Below are positions 11,428-19,396 of a stretch of 64,000 nt of DNA, in pieces. The number at the start of each line of letters is the position of its first letter. Positions within the stretch are counted from its first letter, which is position 1. The notes beneath the pieces are model-generated. The model was not told where the DNA came from, searched no databases, and was given only the letters and a program-made list of their open reading frames with translations. This DNA comes from PALSA-612 sp963773055 (GTDB lineage Bacteria > Actinomycetota > Thermoleophilia > Gaiellales > Gaiellaceae): positions 744,001 through 808,000 of the forward strand of contig CAVYZL010000006.1 in the NCBI GenBank assembly GCA_963773055.1, read 5' to 3'. The translations under genes and the position numbers were made by a program.

Positions 11428-12609
11428 GTGATTGCCTGCATCCTCATACCGGGCTTCGAGCTGAGGGCGGCCCTCAGGACACGGCCGTCCCTGCTTCTCC
11501 AGCCTGCCGCGCTCGCGCCGATCCCGGGGAGGAGGCCCGAGATCGGCGTCGTCACCGCCGCGGCGGAGACGGCGGGCGTACGGCCGGGGATGCTGCTCTC
11601 GGAGGCGCTTGGCATGTGCCCGGCGCTCGCGCTCGTCGAGCAGGACCCGGCGAGCGCCGGTGAGGCCTGGGAGGAGATCCTGCGCCGGCTCGAGGACGAG
11701 GGCTTCGCCGTCGAGCCGGTCTCGCTCGGCTGCCTCTATCTCGAGACGGAGGGCGTAGAGCGGCTCTACGGCGGGGTCGAGCCCGCGCTGCGCCGAGCGC
11801 TCGCCGCCGTCGGCACCGCCTGGGACGTGAGGGCAGGCGCAGCCGAGAGGAAGTTCGCCGCCCTCGCGGCGGCCGGCGTCGCACGCGCCGGCCAGGTACT
11901 CGTCGTCTCGAGCGAGGAAACGCCCACCTTCCTCGCTCCGCTCCCGCTCGGCGTCCTGCCGCTCGAGCGGGAGCGGTACGACGAGCTCGAGGGGTTCGGC
12001 GTGCGGACGGTGGGGGAGCTCGGCAGGTTGCCCGGCTCCGCCGTCGCGGAGCGGCTCGGGCCGGACGGACGGCGTGCGTGGGAGCTCACGCGAGGAGGGG
12101 GAAAGGGACGTGTGCGCCCGCGCCGTCCTCCGTCCGAGATCTCGGAGCGGCTCGACTTCCCCGAGCCGGTCGACAACGAGCTGACGCTGAGGCGCGGGCT
12201 CGGCGCGCTCGTCGAGCGGGCTCTCGACCGGCCGGAGCGGAGCGGGAGGGCGGTACGCAAGGTCGTGCTCTTCGCGCGGCTCGTCGGCGGGGGCTCCTGG
12301 CGGCGGACGCTGACGCTTCGCGAGCCCGTGAGTGACCGGGAACGGCTGCGTGTGGCGCTCGGGCCGAAGCTCGCCGGCCTACCCGCACCGGTGACCGCGC
12401 TCGGGATCGAGCTCGCCGAGCTCACCGAGTGGACGGGGCGGCAGCTCGAGCTCGTCCGGCCGGAGGGCGCCGAGCTGCAGGTCCGCCTGAAGGAGGGCCT
12501 GCGTCAGGTGCGCGCGAGCGCGGGCGCAGGCGCGGTGGCGACAGTGGTCGAGGTGGCGCCGTGGTCACGGATCCCGGAGCAGCGCGCGCTGCTCGTTCCC
12601 AGAGACTGA
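11428..12609 (+). CDS. imuB: ImuB-like catalytically inactive Y-family polymerase
   Basis: 393-residue Y-family homologue that acts as the adaptor of the SOS mutasome with DnaE2. The usual catalytic acidic residues are absent: the N-terminal Asp-containing motif reads MIACILIPGFELRAA, and the second acidic motif is replaced by SLGCLYLETEG. That is the hallmark of ImuB rather than DinB. Fingers, thumb (DELEGFGVRTVGELGRLPG) and little-finger regions are recognisable. Near the C-terminus GRQLELV sits where ImuB proteins carry a beta-clamp-binding motif, here in weak form. GTG 11428 was chosen because it lies directly behind the LexA-covered promoter and gives the normal ImuB start. No imuA homologue is visible upstream. 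Confidence 0.88.
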   Translation: MIACILIPGFELRAALRTRPSLLLQPAALAPIPGRRPEIGVVTAAAETAGVRPGMLLSEALGMCPALALVEQDPASAGEAWEEILRRLEDEGFAVEPVSLGCLYLETEGVERLYGGVEPALRRALAAVGTAWDVRAGAAERKFAALAAAGVARAGQVLVVSSEETPTFLAPLPLGVLPLERERYDELEGFGVRTVGELGRLPGSAVAERLGPDGRRAWELTRGGGKGRVRPRRPPSEISERLDFPEPVDNELTLRRGLGALVERALDRPERSGRAVRKVVLFARLVGGGSWRRTLTLREPVSDRERLRVALGPKLAGLPAPVTALGIELAELTEWTGRQLELVRPEGAELQVRLKEGLRQVRASAGAGAVATVVEVAPWSRIPEQRALLVPRD

Positions 12610-12833
12610 ACTCGCCTCGATGGGCGCTCGTCGAAGCGAGCGTCGACGGGACTCCCTGTCGGGTGAATCGCCAGGCGGTCCAGATCGTGCGCGAGGAGTG
12701 GCGCGTCGTCGACCGCTGGTGGACGGAGGAGCCGGTCAGCCGGCGCTACTTCGACACGGTGCTCGAGGACGGCCGTTGCGCCGTCGTGTTCTACGACGAG
12801 GAGGGGAGGGGCTGGTTCACACAGGCGGCATAG
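12561..12833 (+). CDS. Small DUF6504-like protein coupled to imuB
   Basis: A protein of about 75-90 residues with the aromatic, basic core VNRQAVQIVREEWRVVDRWW, then EPVSRRYFDTVLEDGR and FYDEEGRGWFTQ. This resembles the small DUF6504 proteins of Actinobacteria (my recollection, not checked). Two starts are possible: GTG 12561, inside imuB, or a CTG at 12606 overlapping the imuB stop as CTGA. The conserved core begins just after the latter. The position downstream of imuB under one SOS promoter suggests a role in the mutasome, but no biochemical function can be assigned. Confidence 0.65.
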   Translation: MVTDPGAARAARSQRLNSPRWALVEASVDGTPCRVNRQAVQIVREEWRVVDRWWTEEPVSRRYFDTVLEDGRCAVVFYDEEGRGWFTQAA

Positions 12834-12853
12834 CGCGCGCGCTCCTTGGAGCG

Positions 12854-13627
12854 TCAGCCGCGCCGCAGGCGGTCGGTGAACCCCGTGTCGGGGGCGTGGA
12901 TGTTGAGGACGGTGATCGGGGCGTCGTTCGCGATCTCGAACCCGTGCACCGCACCTGGAGGCGCCGCGAAGAACGTGCCCGGGCCGCCCTCGCCGGTGAG
13001 AAAGCGCACTTCGCCGGCGAGGACGAAGAACGAGTCCACGTGGTCGTCGTGGGAGTGCGGCTCGACGCCCTCGAAGCCGGGCTCGAAGGTGAGCTCGATC
13101 GCCGCCAGGTGGGGGAGCTGCCCCTTGATCGTGTGGAAGCGGTTGCCGCGCGGGAGCTTTTCTCCCTCGCCCGGGGGCGCGACGATCGCGAGACCGTGGG
13201 ATTCCCCACCGTTCTCGGGCGGGTCGAAGCTGTCGAAGCCGGGAGCGTTGCCGCGCATGTAGTCGGCGAAGCCTCCGCTCGGGGCGTGGAAGTTGAGGAA
13301 ACGGGCCTCCACGGCGGCGCCCGAGTCGAAGCCGTGGACGACGTTCGGGGGAACGGCGACATACGTGCCGGCTCTCGCTTGCACCGGCTCGAGCTCCGGG
13401 CCGATGCGGAATGTCAGCTCACCCTCGAGCACGTAGAAGGCGTCCGTGTGCTCCCGGTGCACGTGGGGCTCTGCCCCGCGCTCGCCGGGCCCGAAGCATG
13501 TCCAGGTGACGTCGAGGTGCTCGTTCGCGAAGAGAACGAGGACGTTGTGCTCCGGCCGGGCGTTCACGACCTCTCCCTCGCCGGGAAGTCGTAGGGTCGG
13601 GTGGGGTACGTCGAGCTCCATTGCCAT
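12854..13627 (-). CDS. Bicupin protein
   Basis: 257 residues with two cupin barrels. Domain 1 has EPHVHREHTDAFYVLEGEL with a later PNVVHGF, and domain 2 has EPHSHDDHVDSFFVLAGEV with PGAVHGF. Both therefore keep the His/His/Glu-type metal ligands plus the distal His. Candidate activities are dioxygenase, isomerase or sugar binding, and nothing here chooses between them. The gene lies opposite to and between the imuB unit and dnaE2, and its 5' end overlaps dnaE2's 5' end by 27 bases, so the two must have interleaved promoters. The start ATG 13627 could equally be the ATG at 13621. Confidence 0.85.
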   Translation of the reverse strand: MAMELDVPHPTLRLPGEGEVVNARPEHNVLVLFANEHLDVTWTCFGPGERGAEPHVHREHTDAFYVLEGELTFRIGPELEPVQARAGTYVAVPPNVVHGFDSGAAVEARFLNFHAPSGGFADYMRGNAPGFDSFDPPENGGESHGLAIVAPPGEGEKLPRGNRFHTIKGQLPHLAAIELTFEPGFEGVEPHSHDDHVDSFFVLAGEVRFLTGEGGPGTFFAAPPGAVHGFEIANDAPITVLNIHAPDTGFTDRLRRG

Positions 13628-16600
13628 TCAGCGTATTCGTTTCTCGATGGTGCTTCCCAGCCGGAGGAGCTCGTAATCCGGGCTGCGGAGCTCGGGTACG
13701 AGGCGCTCGCGCTCACGGATCACGACGGGGTGTACGGCTCGCTCGAGTTCGCCCACGCAGCGAAGGCGTTCGGTATCCGCCCGATCACGGGCGCGGAGGT
13801 GACGCTCGAGGGCGGCTGCCACATCACGCTCCTCGTCGAGACGCCTGCAGGCTACGCGAACCTGTGCCGGCTGCTGACGGAGGCGCATGCCGTCGACCGG
13901 CTCGATTCTGCTCTCGACCCGGCTCTGCTGGAGCAGAGGACGGACGGCCTCGTCTGCCTCTCGGGCTGCGCACGTCACGGCCTCGGCGTGCTCGATCCGA
14001 ACGCCGCCGCCCGCCTCGCGCGCGCCTTCGGCCGCGACCGCTTCTTCGTCGAGCTCCAGCGGCCGTATGAACGCGGCGATGCGCGACGGAACGTCGCGCT
14101 GCGCGAGCTCGCGGAGACCCTCGGCGTCGAGACGGTGGCGACCGGGGACGTCCACGCACATCGGCCGCGGCGCGCAGTGCTCCAGGACGTCCTCGTCGCG
14201 ATCGGCCATCGCTCGACGCTCGACGGCTCCGAACGGGAGCGACGCGGCAACCGCGAAGCCGTCCTTCGCTCGCCCGACGAGATGGCGGACCGCTTCCCCG
14301 GCGACGCTGCGGCCGTCGCCCGGACGCACGACCTTGCCGAGCGTCTCACGTTCGACCTCACGCAGGAGCTCGGCTACCGCTATCCGGACTTCGCAGATGG
14401 CGAGCAGTCGGCCGACGTGCTCCTGCGAGGTGTCTGCGAGCGTGCGTTCCAGGAGCGCTACGCACGCGCGAACGGGCACAAGCGGCGCGCGCAAAAGCGA
14501 CTGAACGAAGAGCTCCGGCTGATCGCGCAGCTCGGGCTCTCCGGTTTCTTTCTCCTCCACCACGAAGTGCTCGAGCTGGCGCGGGAGATCGCGTGCGAGC
14601 TGCGCGGGGAGAGCGCGGCGCGAAACGCCCTGCCACCGGGGCGCGGCCGGGGCAGCTCCGTCGGCTCGATCGTCTGCTACCTGACCGGGCTCTCCCATGT
14701 CGATCCGGTCAGCGCGAACCTCTCACTCGGCCGCTTCCTGAATCGTGAGCTCGCGTCGGTGCCCGACATCGACCTCGACTTTCCGCGCGACATCCGCGAG
14801 CGGCTGATCGTCGAGGTGACCGAGCGCTACGGCCGAGAGCATGCGGCGCTCGTCGCGACGTTCTCGACGTACCACGCGCGAGGGGCGATCCGCGACGTCG
14901 GCAAGGCGCTCGGCCTGCCGGCCGCGGAGCTCGAGCGACTTGCGCGGGTGACGGACGGCGACCCGCGGCGGGTTGCCGACGAGATCGCGCGTCTCCCCGG
15001 CGCCGATGCAAAGCTCGTCTCGCGGCGCTGGCGCGCTCTCGGCTGGCTGTGCAAGGAGATCGCCGGCCTGCCGCGCCACATCTCGCAGCACCCGGGCGGC
15101 ATGGTCATCTCCTCGCGGCCGCTCGTCGAGCTCGTGCCGGTGGAACCGGCCGCGATGGAGGGAAGGCAGATCTGCCAGTGGGACAAGGATTCCTGCGCGG
15201 ACGCCGGCTTCCTGAAGATCGACCTGCTCGGCCTCGGGATGCTGTCCGCGATCGAGGACTGCGTCGAGCGCATTGCGACCGCCCGGGCGGAGACGGTCGA
15301 CCTGTCCCGCATCCCGCTCGACGATCAGGGCGTCTACGAGGAGATCCAGCGCGCGGACACGGTGGGGACGTTCCAGATCGAGAGCCGCGCGCAGATGCAG
15401 AGCCTGCTCCGCACGCGGCCGGCGAACCTCGACGACTTGACCGTCCAGGTCGCGCTCGTCAGGCCCGGGCCGATCCAGGGCGGCGCGGTCCATCCGTACA
15501 TCGACCGCCGCGCTCGGCGGCGGGTCGATCCCGACTACCCGATCGAGTACGACCATCCACTGCTCGAGGAGCCGCTCGCGGAGACGTTCGGCGTCGTCGT
15601 CTTCCAGGACCAGGTGCTGGAGGTGGCGATGGCGCTCGCGGGCTTCTCGATCGGCGAGGCGGAGGGGCTACGGCGGGCGATGAGCAGGAAGCGCTCGGAG
15701 GAGGCGATCGAGGCCTTCCGCGAGCGGTTCGTCGAGGGCGCCGCGCGGAACGGCGTCGACCCGAAGACCGCGAACGAGGTCTACGACAAGCTCGCCGCAT
15801 TCTCGGGGTTCGGCTTTCCGAAGTCGCACGCGGCCGCGTTTGCGCTGCTCGCCTACCAGTCGTCCTGGCTGCGCCGGTACTACCCGGCGGAGTTTCTCTG
15901 CGCGCTCCTGAACGCGCAGCCGATGGGCTTCTACCCGCCCGCGAGCCTCGTGCGGGACGCGCAGCGCCGCGGCGTGACCGTGCTCCCGCCGGACGTGAAC
16001 GTGAGCGACGCCGCCTGCACGACCGAAACAGCCACCGCCCATTCGGGACCTGTCGCAGGGACAGTCACAGGGACAGTCGCAGGGACAGTCCCTGGAACGG
16101 AAGTGCGCAACCCTGTCCACAGCCGGGCCGGCCAAGGGCCGGAATGGGCAGTCAGGGTCGGCGTCGGCTACGTGGCGGGTGTGGGGGAGGCAGAAGCGGA
16201 AGCCGTCGCCGGCGGTCGGCCGTACGTGGACATCCGTGACCTCGCTCAACGCCCGCCGGTCGAGCGAGCGGCGCTGCAGGCGCTCGTCTCCGCTGGAGCG
16301 TGCGACTCGTTCGGAGAGCCACGGCGCAGGCTGCTCTGGCAGCTCGGCCTCGTTCCACGTCCGCAAAGGACGGCCGAGGGTGGGAGCCAGCTCGCCCTGC
16401 CGCTCGAGCCGACGTCCGAGATCCCCGAGCTCCGCGAGCAGACGGCGTGGGAGCGGATGCTCGCGGACTACCGGGGCACGAACCTCTCCGTCGGTCCACA
16501 TCCGCTCGAGCTGCTCCGGCCCCACCTCCCACCGGGGACGGTCTCGAGTGCCGAGCTCGGCCACCTCGCGAACGGCTCGACGGTCCGCATCGCGGGCCTG

Positions 16601-16891
16601 GCGATCGCACGACAGCGCCCCGCGACGGCGCACGGAATCGTCTTCATGCTCCTCGAGGACGAGCACGGCCTGACGAACCTCGTCGTCCAGCCGGAGATCT
16701 ACGAGCGCCACCGCGCGCTCGTGCGCGGGGAGCCGCTGCTGACGGCTCTCGGTCGCCTGGAGAAGGTCGGGCTGAACATCAACGTCGTCGTCACAGAGCT
16801 CGAGAGCCTTGCCCCGCTCGCGCGGGAGCTGTCTGGTCTCGCCGAGGTGCGCTCAGCGCTCCCGCGCGCCCATCACTTCGGTCATCGCTAG
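13601..16891 (+). CDS. dnaE2: Error-prone DNA polymerase III alpha subunit DnaE2
   Basis: 1096-residue C-family polymerase for SOS mutagenesis and translesion synthesis, working with ImuB. The N-terminal PHP domain (YVELHCHSAYSFLDGAS, ALTDHDGVYG) is followed by the polymerase core with GRGRGSSVGSIVCYLTG, the catalytic PDIDLDFP and ISQHPGGMVIS, then a helix-hairpin-helix region and an OB domain (VRIAGLAIARQRPATAHG, FMLLEDEHG). The length is normal for DnaE2 except for a low-complexity insert at about residues 807-850, encoded by 12-bp repeats. Start GTG 13601 overlaps the divergent bicupin gene. No LexA box is visible immediately upstream of dnaE2 itself. Confidence 0.96.
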   Translation: MGYVELHCHSAYSFLDGASQPEELVIRAAELGYEALALTDHDGVYGSLEFAHAAKAFGIRPITGAEVTLEGGCHITLLVETPAGYANLCRLLTEAHAVDRLDSALDPALLEQRTDGLVCLSGCARHGLGVLDPNAAARLARAFGRDRFFVELQRPYERGDARRNVALRELAETLGVETVATGDVHAHRPRRAVLQDVLVAIGHRSTLDGSERERRGNREAVLRSPDEMADRFPGDAAAVARTHDLAERLTFDLTQELGYRYPDFADGEQSADVLLRGVCERAFQERYARANGHKRRAQKRLNEELRLIAQLGLSGFFLLHHEVLELAREIACELRGESAARNALPPGRGRGSSVGSIVCYLTGLSHVDPVSANLSLGRFLNRELASVPDIDLDFPRDIRERLIVEVTERYGREHAALVATFSTYHARGAIRDVGKALGLPAAELERLARVTDGDPRRVADEIARLPGADAKLVSRRWRALGWLCKEIAGLPRHISQHPGGMVISSRPLVELVPVEPAAMEGRQICQWDKDSCADAGFLKIDLLGLGMLSAIEDCVERIATARAETVDLSRIPLDDQGVYEEIQRADTVGTFQIESRAQMQSLLRTRPANLDDLTVQVALVRPGPIQGGAVHPYIDRRARRRVDPDYPIEYDHPLLEEPLAETFGVVVFQDQVLEVAMALAGFSIGEAEGLRRAMSRKRSEEAIEAFRERFVEGAARNGVDPKTANEVYDKLAAFSGFGFPKSHAAAFALLAYQSSWLRRYYPAEFLCALLNAQPMGFYPPASLVRDAQRRGVTVLPPDVNVSDAACTTETATAHSGPVAGTVTGTVAGTVPGTEVRNPVHSRAGQGPEWAVRVGVGYVAGVGEAEAEAVAGGRPYVDIRDLAQRPPVERAALQALVSAGACDSFGEPRRRLLWQLGLVPRPQRTAEGGSQLALPLEPTSEIPELREQTAWERMLADYRGTNLSVGPHPLELLRPHLPPGTVSSAELGHLANGSTVRIAGLAIARQRPATAHGIVFMLLEDEHGLTNLVVQPEIYERHRALVRGEPLLTALGRLEKVGLNINVVVTELESLAPLARELSGLAEVRSALPRAHHFGHR
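16056..16091 (+). repeat. Three 12-bp tandem repeats inside dnaE2
   Basis: Three copies of CAGGGACAGTCN run back to back from 16056 to 16091, ending in the palindrome GGGACAGTCCC (16082-16092). Diverged copies flank them (GGGACCTGTCG at 16045). They encode AGTVTGTVAGTVPGT, in frame, between the polymerase core and the HhH region, where other DnaE2 proteins have no such sequence. Confidence 0.85.
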
Positions 16892-16948
16892 GACGAATCG
16901 CCGTGCCACCACGAGCGTAGACGCGACCCTCGTCCTAGAGTTGCCTCC

Positions 16949-18040
16949 GTGATCCCGGCAGACGCGCAGGCGCGTGCCCGCGTACGCGAGGCCTTCCCCG
17001 TGCTCCGGCACACCGCGTACCTGAACGCGGGGACGTTCGGTCCGCTCGCGCAGCAGACGATCGACGCTGTGCGGGCGAAGGTGGATTTCGAGCTCGAGAG
17101 CGGGCGAGGCGGCGGCCCGTACTTCGAAGCGCTGAAGAAGCTTCGCGCCGGCATCCGCACGCAGGTCGCCGCCCTGCTCGGGGTGAGCGACGACTACCTG
17201 GCGCTGACGACTTCGACCACGCACGGCTGCCAGATCGTCCTCGCGGGCCTCGGCATCGCCCCAGGAGACGAGATCGTGACGACCGACGAGGAGCACTTCG
17301 GCCTGCTGGGGCCGGTGCACGCGTCCGGAGCGACCGTGCGCGTCGCGCATACGCGGGGCAAGACGCGGGAGCGTGCGCTCGACGTGCTGCTCGCGGAGAT
17401 CGGGCCGCGCACGCGCCTCGTCGCCGTGTCCCACGTGTCGTGGATGACCGGCCACCTCCTGCCGGTCGCCGAGCTGAAGCGGCAGACCGACGTGCCGGTG
17501 CTCGTCGACGGTGCGCAGTCGGTCGGCGTGATCCCGGTCGAGGTGACGGCGGACTACTACACCGTCTCGGGTCAGAAGTGGCTCTGCGGCCCCGATGCGA
17601 CCGGCGCGTTGTACGTCGCCGATCCCGAGCGCATCGCCGTGCGCCTCCCTACGTACTTCTCGCAACAGCGGCACGAGGCCGACGGCACGTTCACCCCGTC
17701 GGAGGGGGCGAGGCGCTTCGACGCGATGATCCCGGTGCCGACGCTCGCGGGCCTGGACGCGGCGCTTGGCCTCGCGCCCGAGTCGCGCTTCGCCGACGGG
17801 CGCGCGATCACGGATCGCTGCCGCGCCCTGCTCGCCGAGCGTTTCGACGTGATCACGGCCGCGGAACAGTCGACGCTCGTCTCCTTCCGCCCGTCCGGAT
17901 CGGCGTCGGAGACGGTTGAGCGGCTCCGCGAGGCCGGAGTCGTCGTGCGCGAGGTGCCCGACACGGGCTGGGTCCGCGTCTCGTGCGGCTACTGGACGAA
18001 CGAGGACGACCTCGATCGCCTGCTCGCGGCGCTCGACTAG
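16949..18040 (+). CDS. Class V aminotransferase, cysteine desulfurase/isopenicillin N epimerase-like
   Basis: 363-residue PLP enzyme of fold type I. YLNAGTFGPL is near the N-terminus, LTTSTTHGCQIVLAGL binds phosphate, VDGAQSVGVIPVE supplies the cofactor-binding Asp and Gln, and SGQKWLCGPDATGALYV holds the Schiff-base Lys. There is no obvious mobile-loop Cys for persulfide formation, so I favour an epimerase or lyase-like relative over a dedicated NifS/IscS. Start GTG 16949 follows dnaE2 by 57 bases. It precedes the next gene by 6 bases and is probably co-transcribed with it. Confidence 0.85.
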   Translation: MIPADAQARARVREAFPVLRHTAYLNAGTFGPLAQQTIDAVRAKVDFELESGRGGGPYFEALKKLRAGIRTQVAALLGVSDDYLALTTSTTHGCQIVLAGLGIAPGDEIVTTDEEHFGLLGPVHASGATVRVAHTRGKTRERALDVLLAEIGPRTRLVAVSHVSWMTGHLLPVAELKRQTDVPVLVDGAQSVGVIPVEVTADYYTVSGQKWLCGPDATGALYVADPERIAVRLPTYFSQQRHEADGTFTPSEGARRFDAMIPVPTLAGLDAALGLAPESRFADGRAITDRCRALLAERFDVITAAEQSTLVSFRPSGSASETVERLREAGVVVREVPDTGWVRVSCGYWTNEDDLDRLLAALD

Positions 18041-18046
18041 CCCGCC

Positions 18047-18832
18047 GTGTCTCTGCTCATCCGTAGCTGGAACGTGTTCCACGGCCGGACGTACCCCTCC
18101 GGCCGCCACGCATACCTCGAACAGGCCGTCGCGGTTGCGGTGGAAGGCGACCCGGACGTGCTCTGTCTCCAGGAGCTCCCGCTGTGGTCGCTCAAGCGTC
18201 TTGGGGGTTGGACCGGGATGGCGGTGGTCACGGCGAGGACGCGTTACCGTCTCGGCCGCCTCGGGCGGAGCCTGACGAATCTCCACCACGGCGTCCTGCG
18301 CTCGTCGCTTGCGGGGCAGGCGAACGCCGTGCTCGTCGCCCGGCGTCACACGATCTCGACGCATCGGTGGCTCGTCCTCAACGACCGTCCTTTTCGCAGG
18401 AGGATTGCGGGCGAGCTCGGCCTCGGCCGCAACGTCCGTCTTGCATGGGCCTCGGAGCGACGGGCGTGCCAGGCGCTCCGTGTCGAGACGGCTGACGGGC
18501 CGACACTCGCGCTTGTCAACCTGCACCTGACGCACCTGCAAGAGCGGCGCTGTGCGGAGGCGGAGCTGCGTCGCGCCGTCGCGTTCGGCGAAGAGCTCGC
18601 CACCGCCGGCGAGCCGCTCGTCGTCGCCGGCGACTTCAACCTGACCGCCGGGTCGTCGGCGGTGCGGGAGCTGACGGAACACGGCTTCACCGCGGCAGGG
18701 CCGGCCATCGACCACATCGTGGTGCATGGGGCACCGGCGACGGCTCTCGTCGTCTGGCCGGACGAACGGCGCCGCGTGGATGGCCTGCTGCTCTCCGACC
18801 ACCCGCCGGTCGAGCTCTCGGTCGAGCTATGA
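18047..18832 (+). CDS. Endonuclease/exonuclease/phosphatase family protein
   Basis: 261 residues starting at GTG 18047. The EEP fold is marked by RSWNVFHGR at the start, VLCLQELP with the metal-binding Glu, LVNLHLTH, VVAGDFNL with catalytic Asp and Asn, and a final LLSDHPPVELSVEL with the catalytic Asp-His pair. All metal-dependent catalytic elements are therefore present. Substrates of this fold include DNA, phosphoinositides and sphingomyelin, and no signal peptide or extra domain narrows it down. The 3' end overlaps the convergent HD gene by a few bases. Confidence 0.87.
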   Translation: MSLLIRSWNVFHGRTYPSGRHAYLEQAVAVAVEGDPDVLCLQELPLWSLKRLGGWTGMAVVTARTRYRLGRLGRSLTNLHHGVLRSSLAGQANAVLVARRHTISTHRWLVLNDRPFRRRIAGELGLGRNVRLAWASERRACQALRVETADGPTLALVNLHLTHLQERRCAEAELRRAVAFGEELATAGEPLVVAGDFNLTAGSSAVRELTEHGFTAAGPAIDHIVVHGAPATALVVWPDERRRVDGLLLSDHPPVELSVEL

Positions 18833-19396
18833 ATCCGCGCTGCGCAGGCCGAGCTCGCTCGAGATCGGCCGCAGCGCGTCGATGACGTTCGCGATGTGCT
18901 CGTCGAGCTCGAGCCCGAGCTCCTCGGCACCGCGGTAGACCTCGTCGCGATGGACGCCGGCCGCGAACGACGGCTGCTTCAGCTTCTTGCGTACCGACTT
19001 CGGCTCGAGCGTCTCGATGCCGTCCGGGCGCACGTAGCCGCACGCGGTGATGAAGCCGGACAGCTCGTCGCACGCGAAGAGCGTCTTCTTGAGCGGCGTG
19101 TCGCGCGGCATCGCCAGGTGCTCCGCGTGGGAGAGCACGCCCTCGATCACGATCTCCGGGTAGCCCTCGTCGCGCAGGATCGGCGCACCGTCCTGCGGAT
19201 GCTTGTCGAGCGTCGGATGGATCTCGTAGTCGAAGTCGTGGAGGAGCGCGACGACGCCCCACAGCTCCTCGTCCTCGCCGAAGTGGCGCGCGTACCAGCG
19301 CACAGACGCTTCGACGGCGAGCGCGTGGCGGAGCAGCGGCTCCGACTTCGTATAGCGGGTCAGTGTCTCCCAGGCTTGCTCGCGGGTGGGGTCCAT
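18827..19396 (-). CDS. HD domain phosphohydrolase family protein
   Basis: 189 residues. LLRHALAVEASVRW with its His, ALLHDFDYEIHP with the His-Asp pair, and a later GVLSHAEHLAMP give an HD superfamily signature, so metal-dependent phosphohydrolase or nucleotide-hydrolase activity is likely. The second half has DELSGFITACGYVRPDG, seen in the small HD proteins often annotated only as hydrolases. ATG 19396 lies back to back with murA: the two start codons overlap. The substrate is unknown. Confidence 0.83.
   Translation of the reverse strand: MDPTREQAWETLTRYTKSEPLLRHALAVEASVRWYARHFGEDEELWGVVALLHDFDYEIHPTLDKHPQDGAPILRDEGYPEIVIEGVLSHAEHLAMPRDTPLKKTLFACDELSGFITACGYVRPDGIETLEPKSVRKKLKQPSFAAGVHRDEVYRGAEELGLELDEHIANVIDALRPISSELGLRSADS

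Noticed and set aside
16056..16091. CRISPR array
   Set aside because: Units are 12 bp, contiguous, without spacers, and lie in a coding frame.
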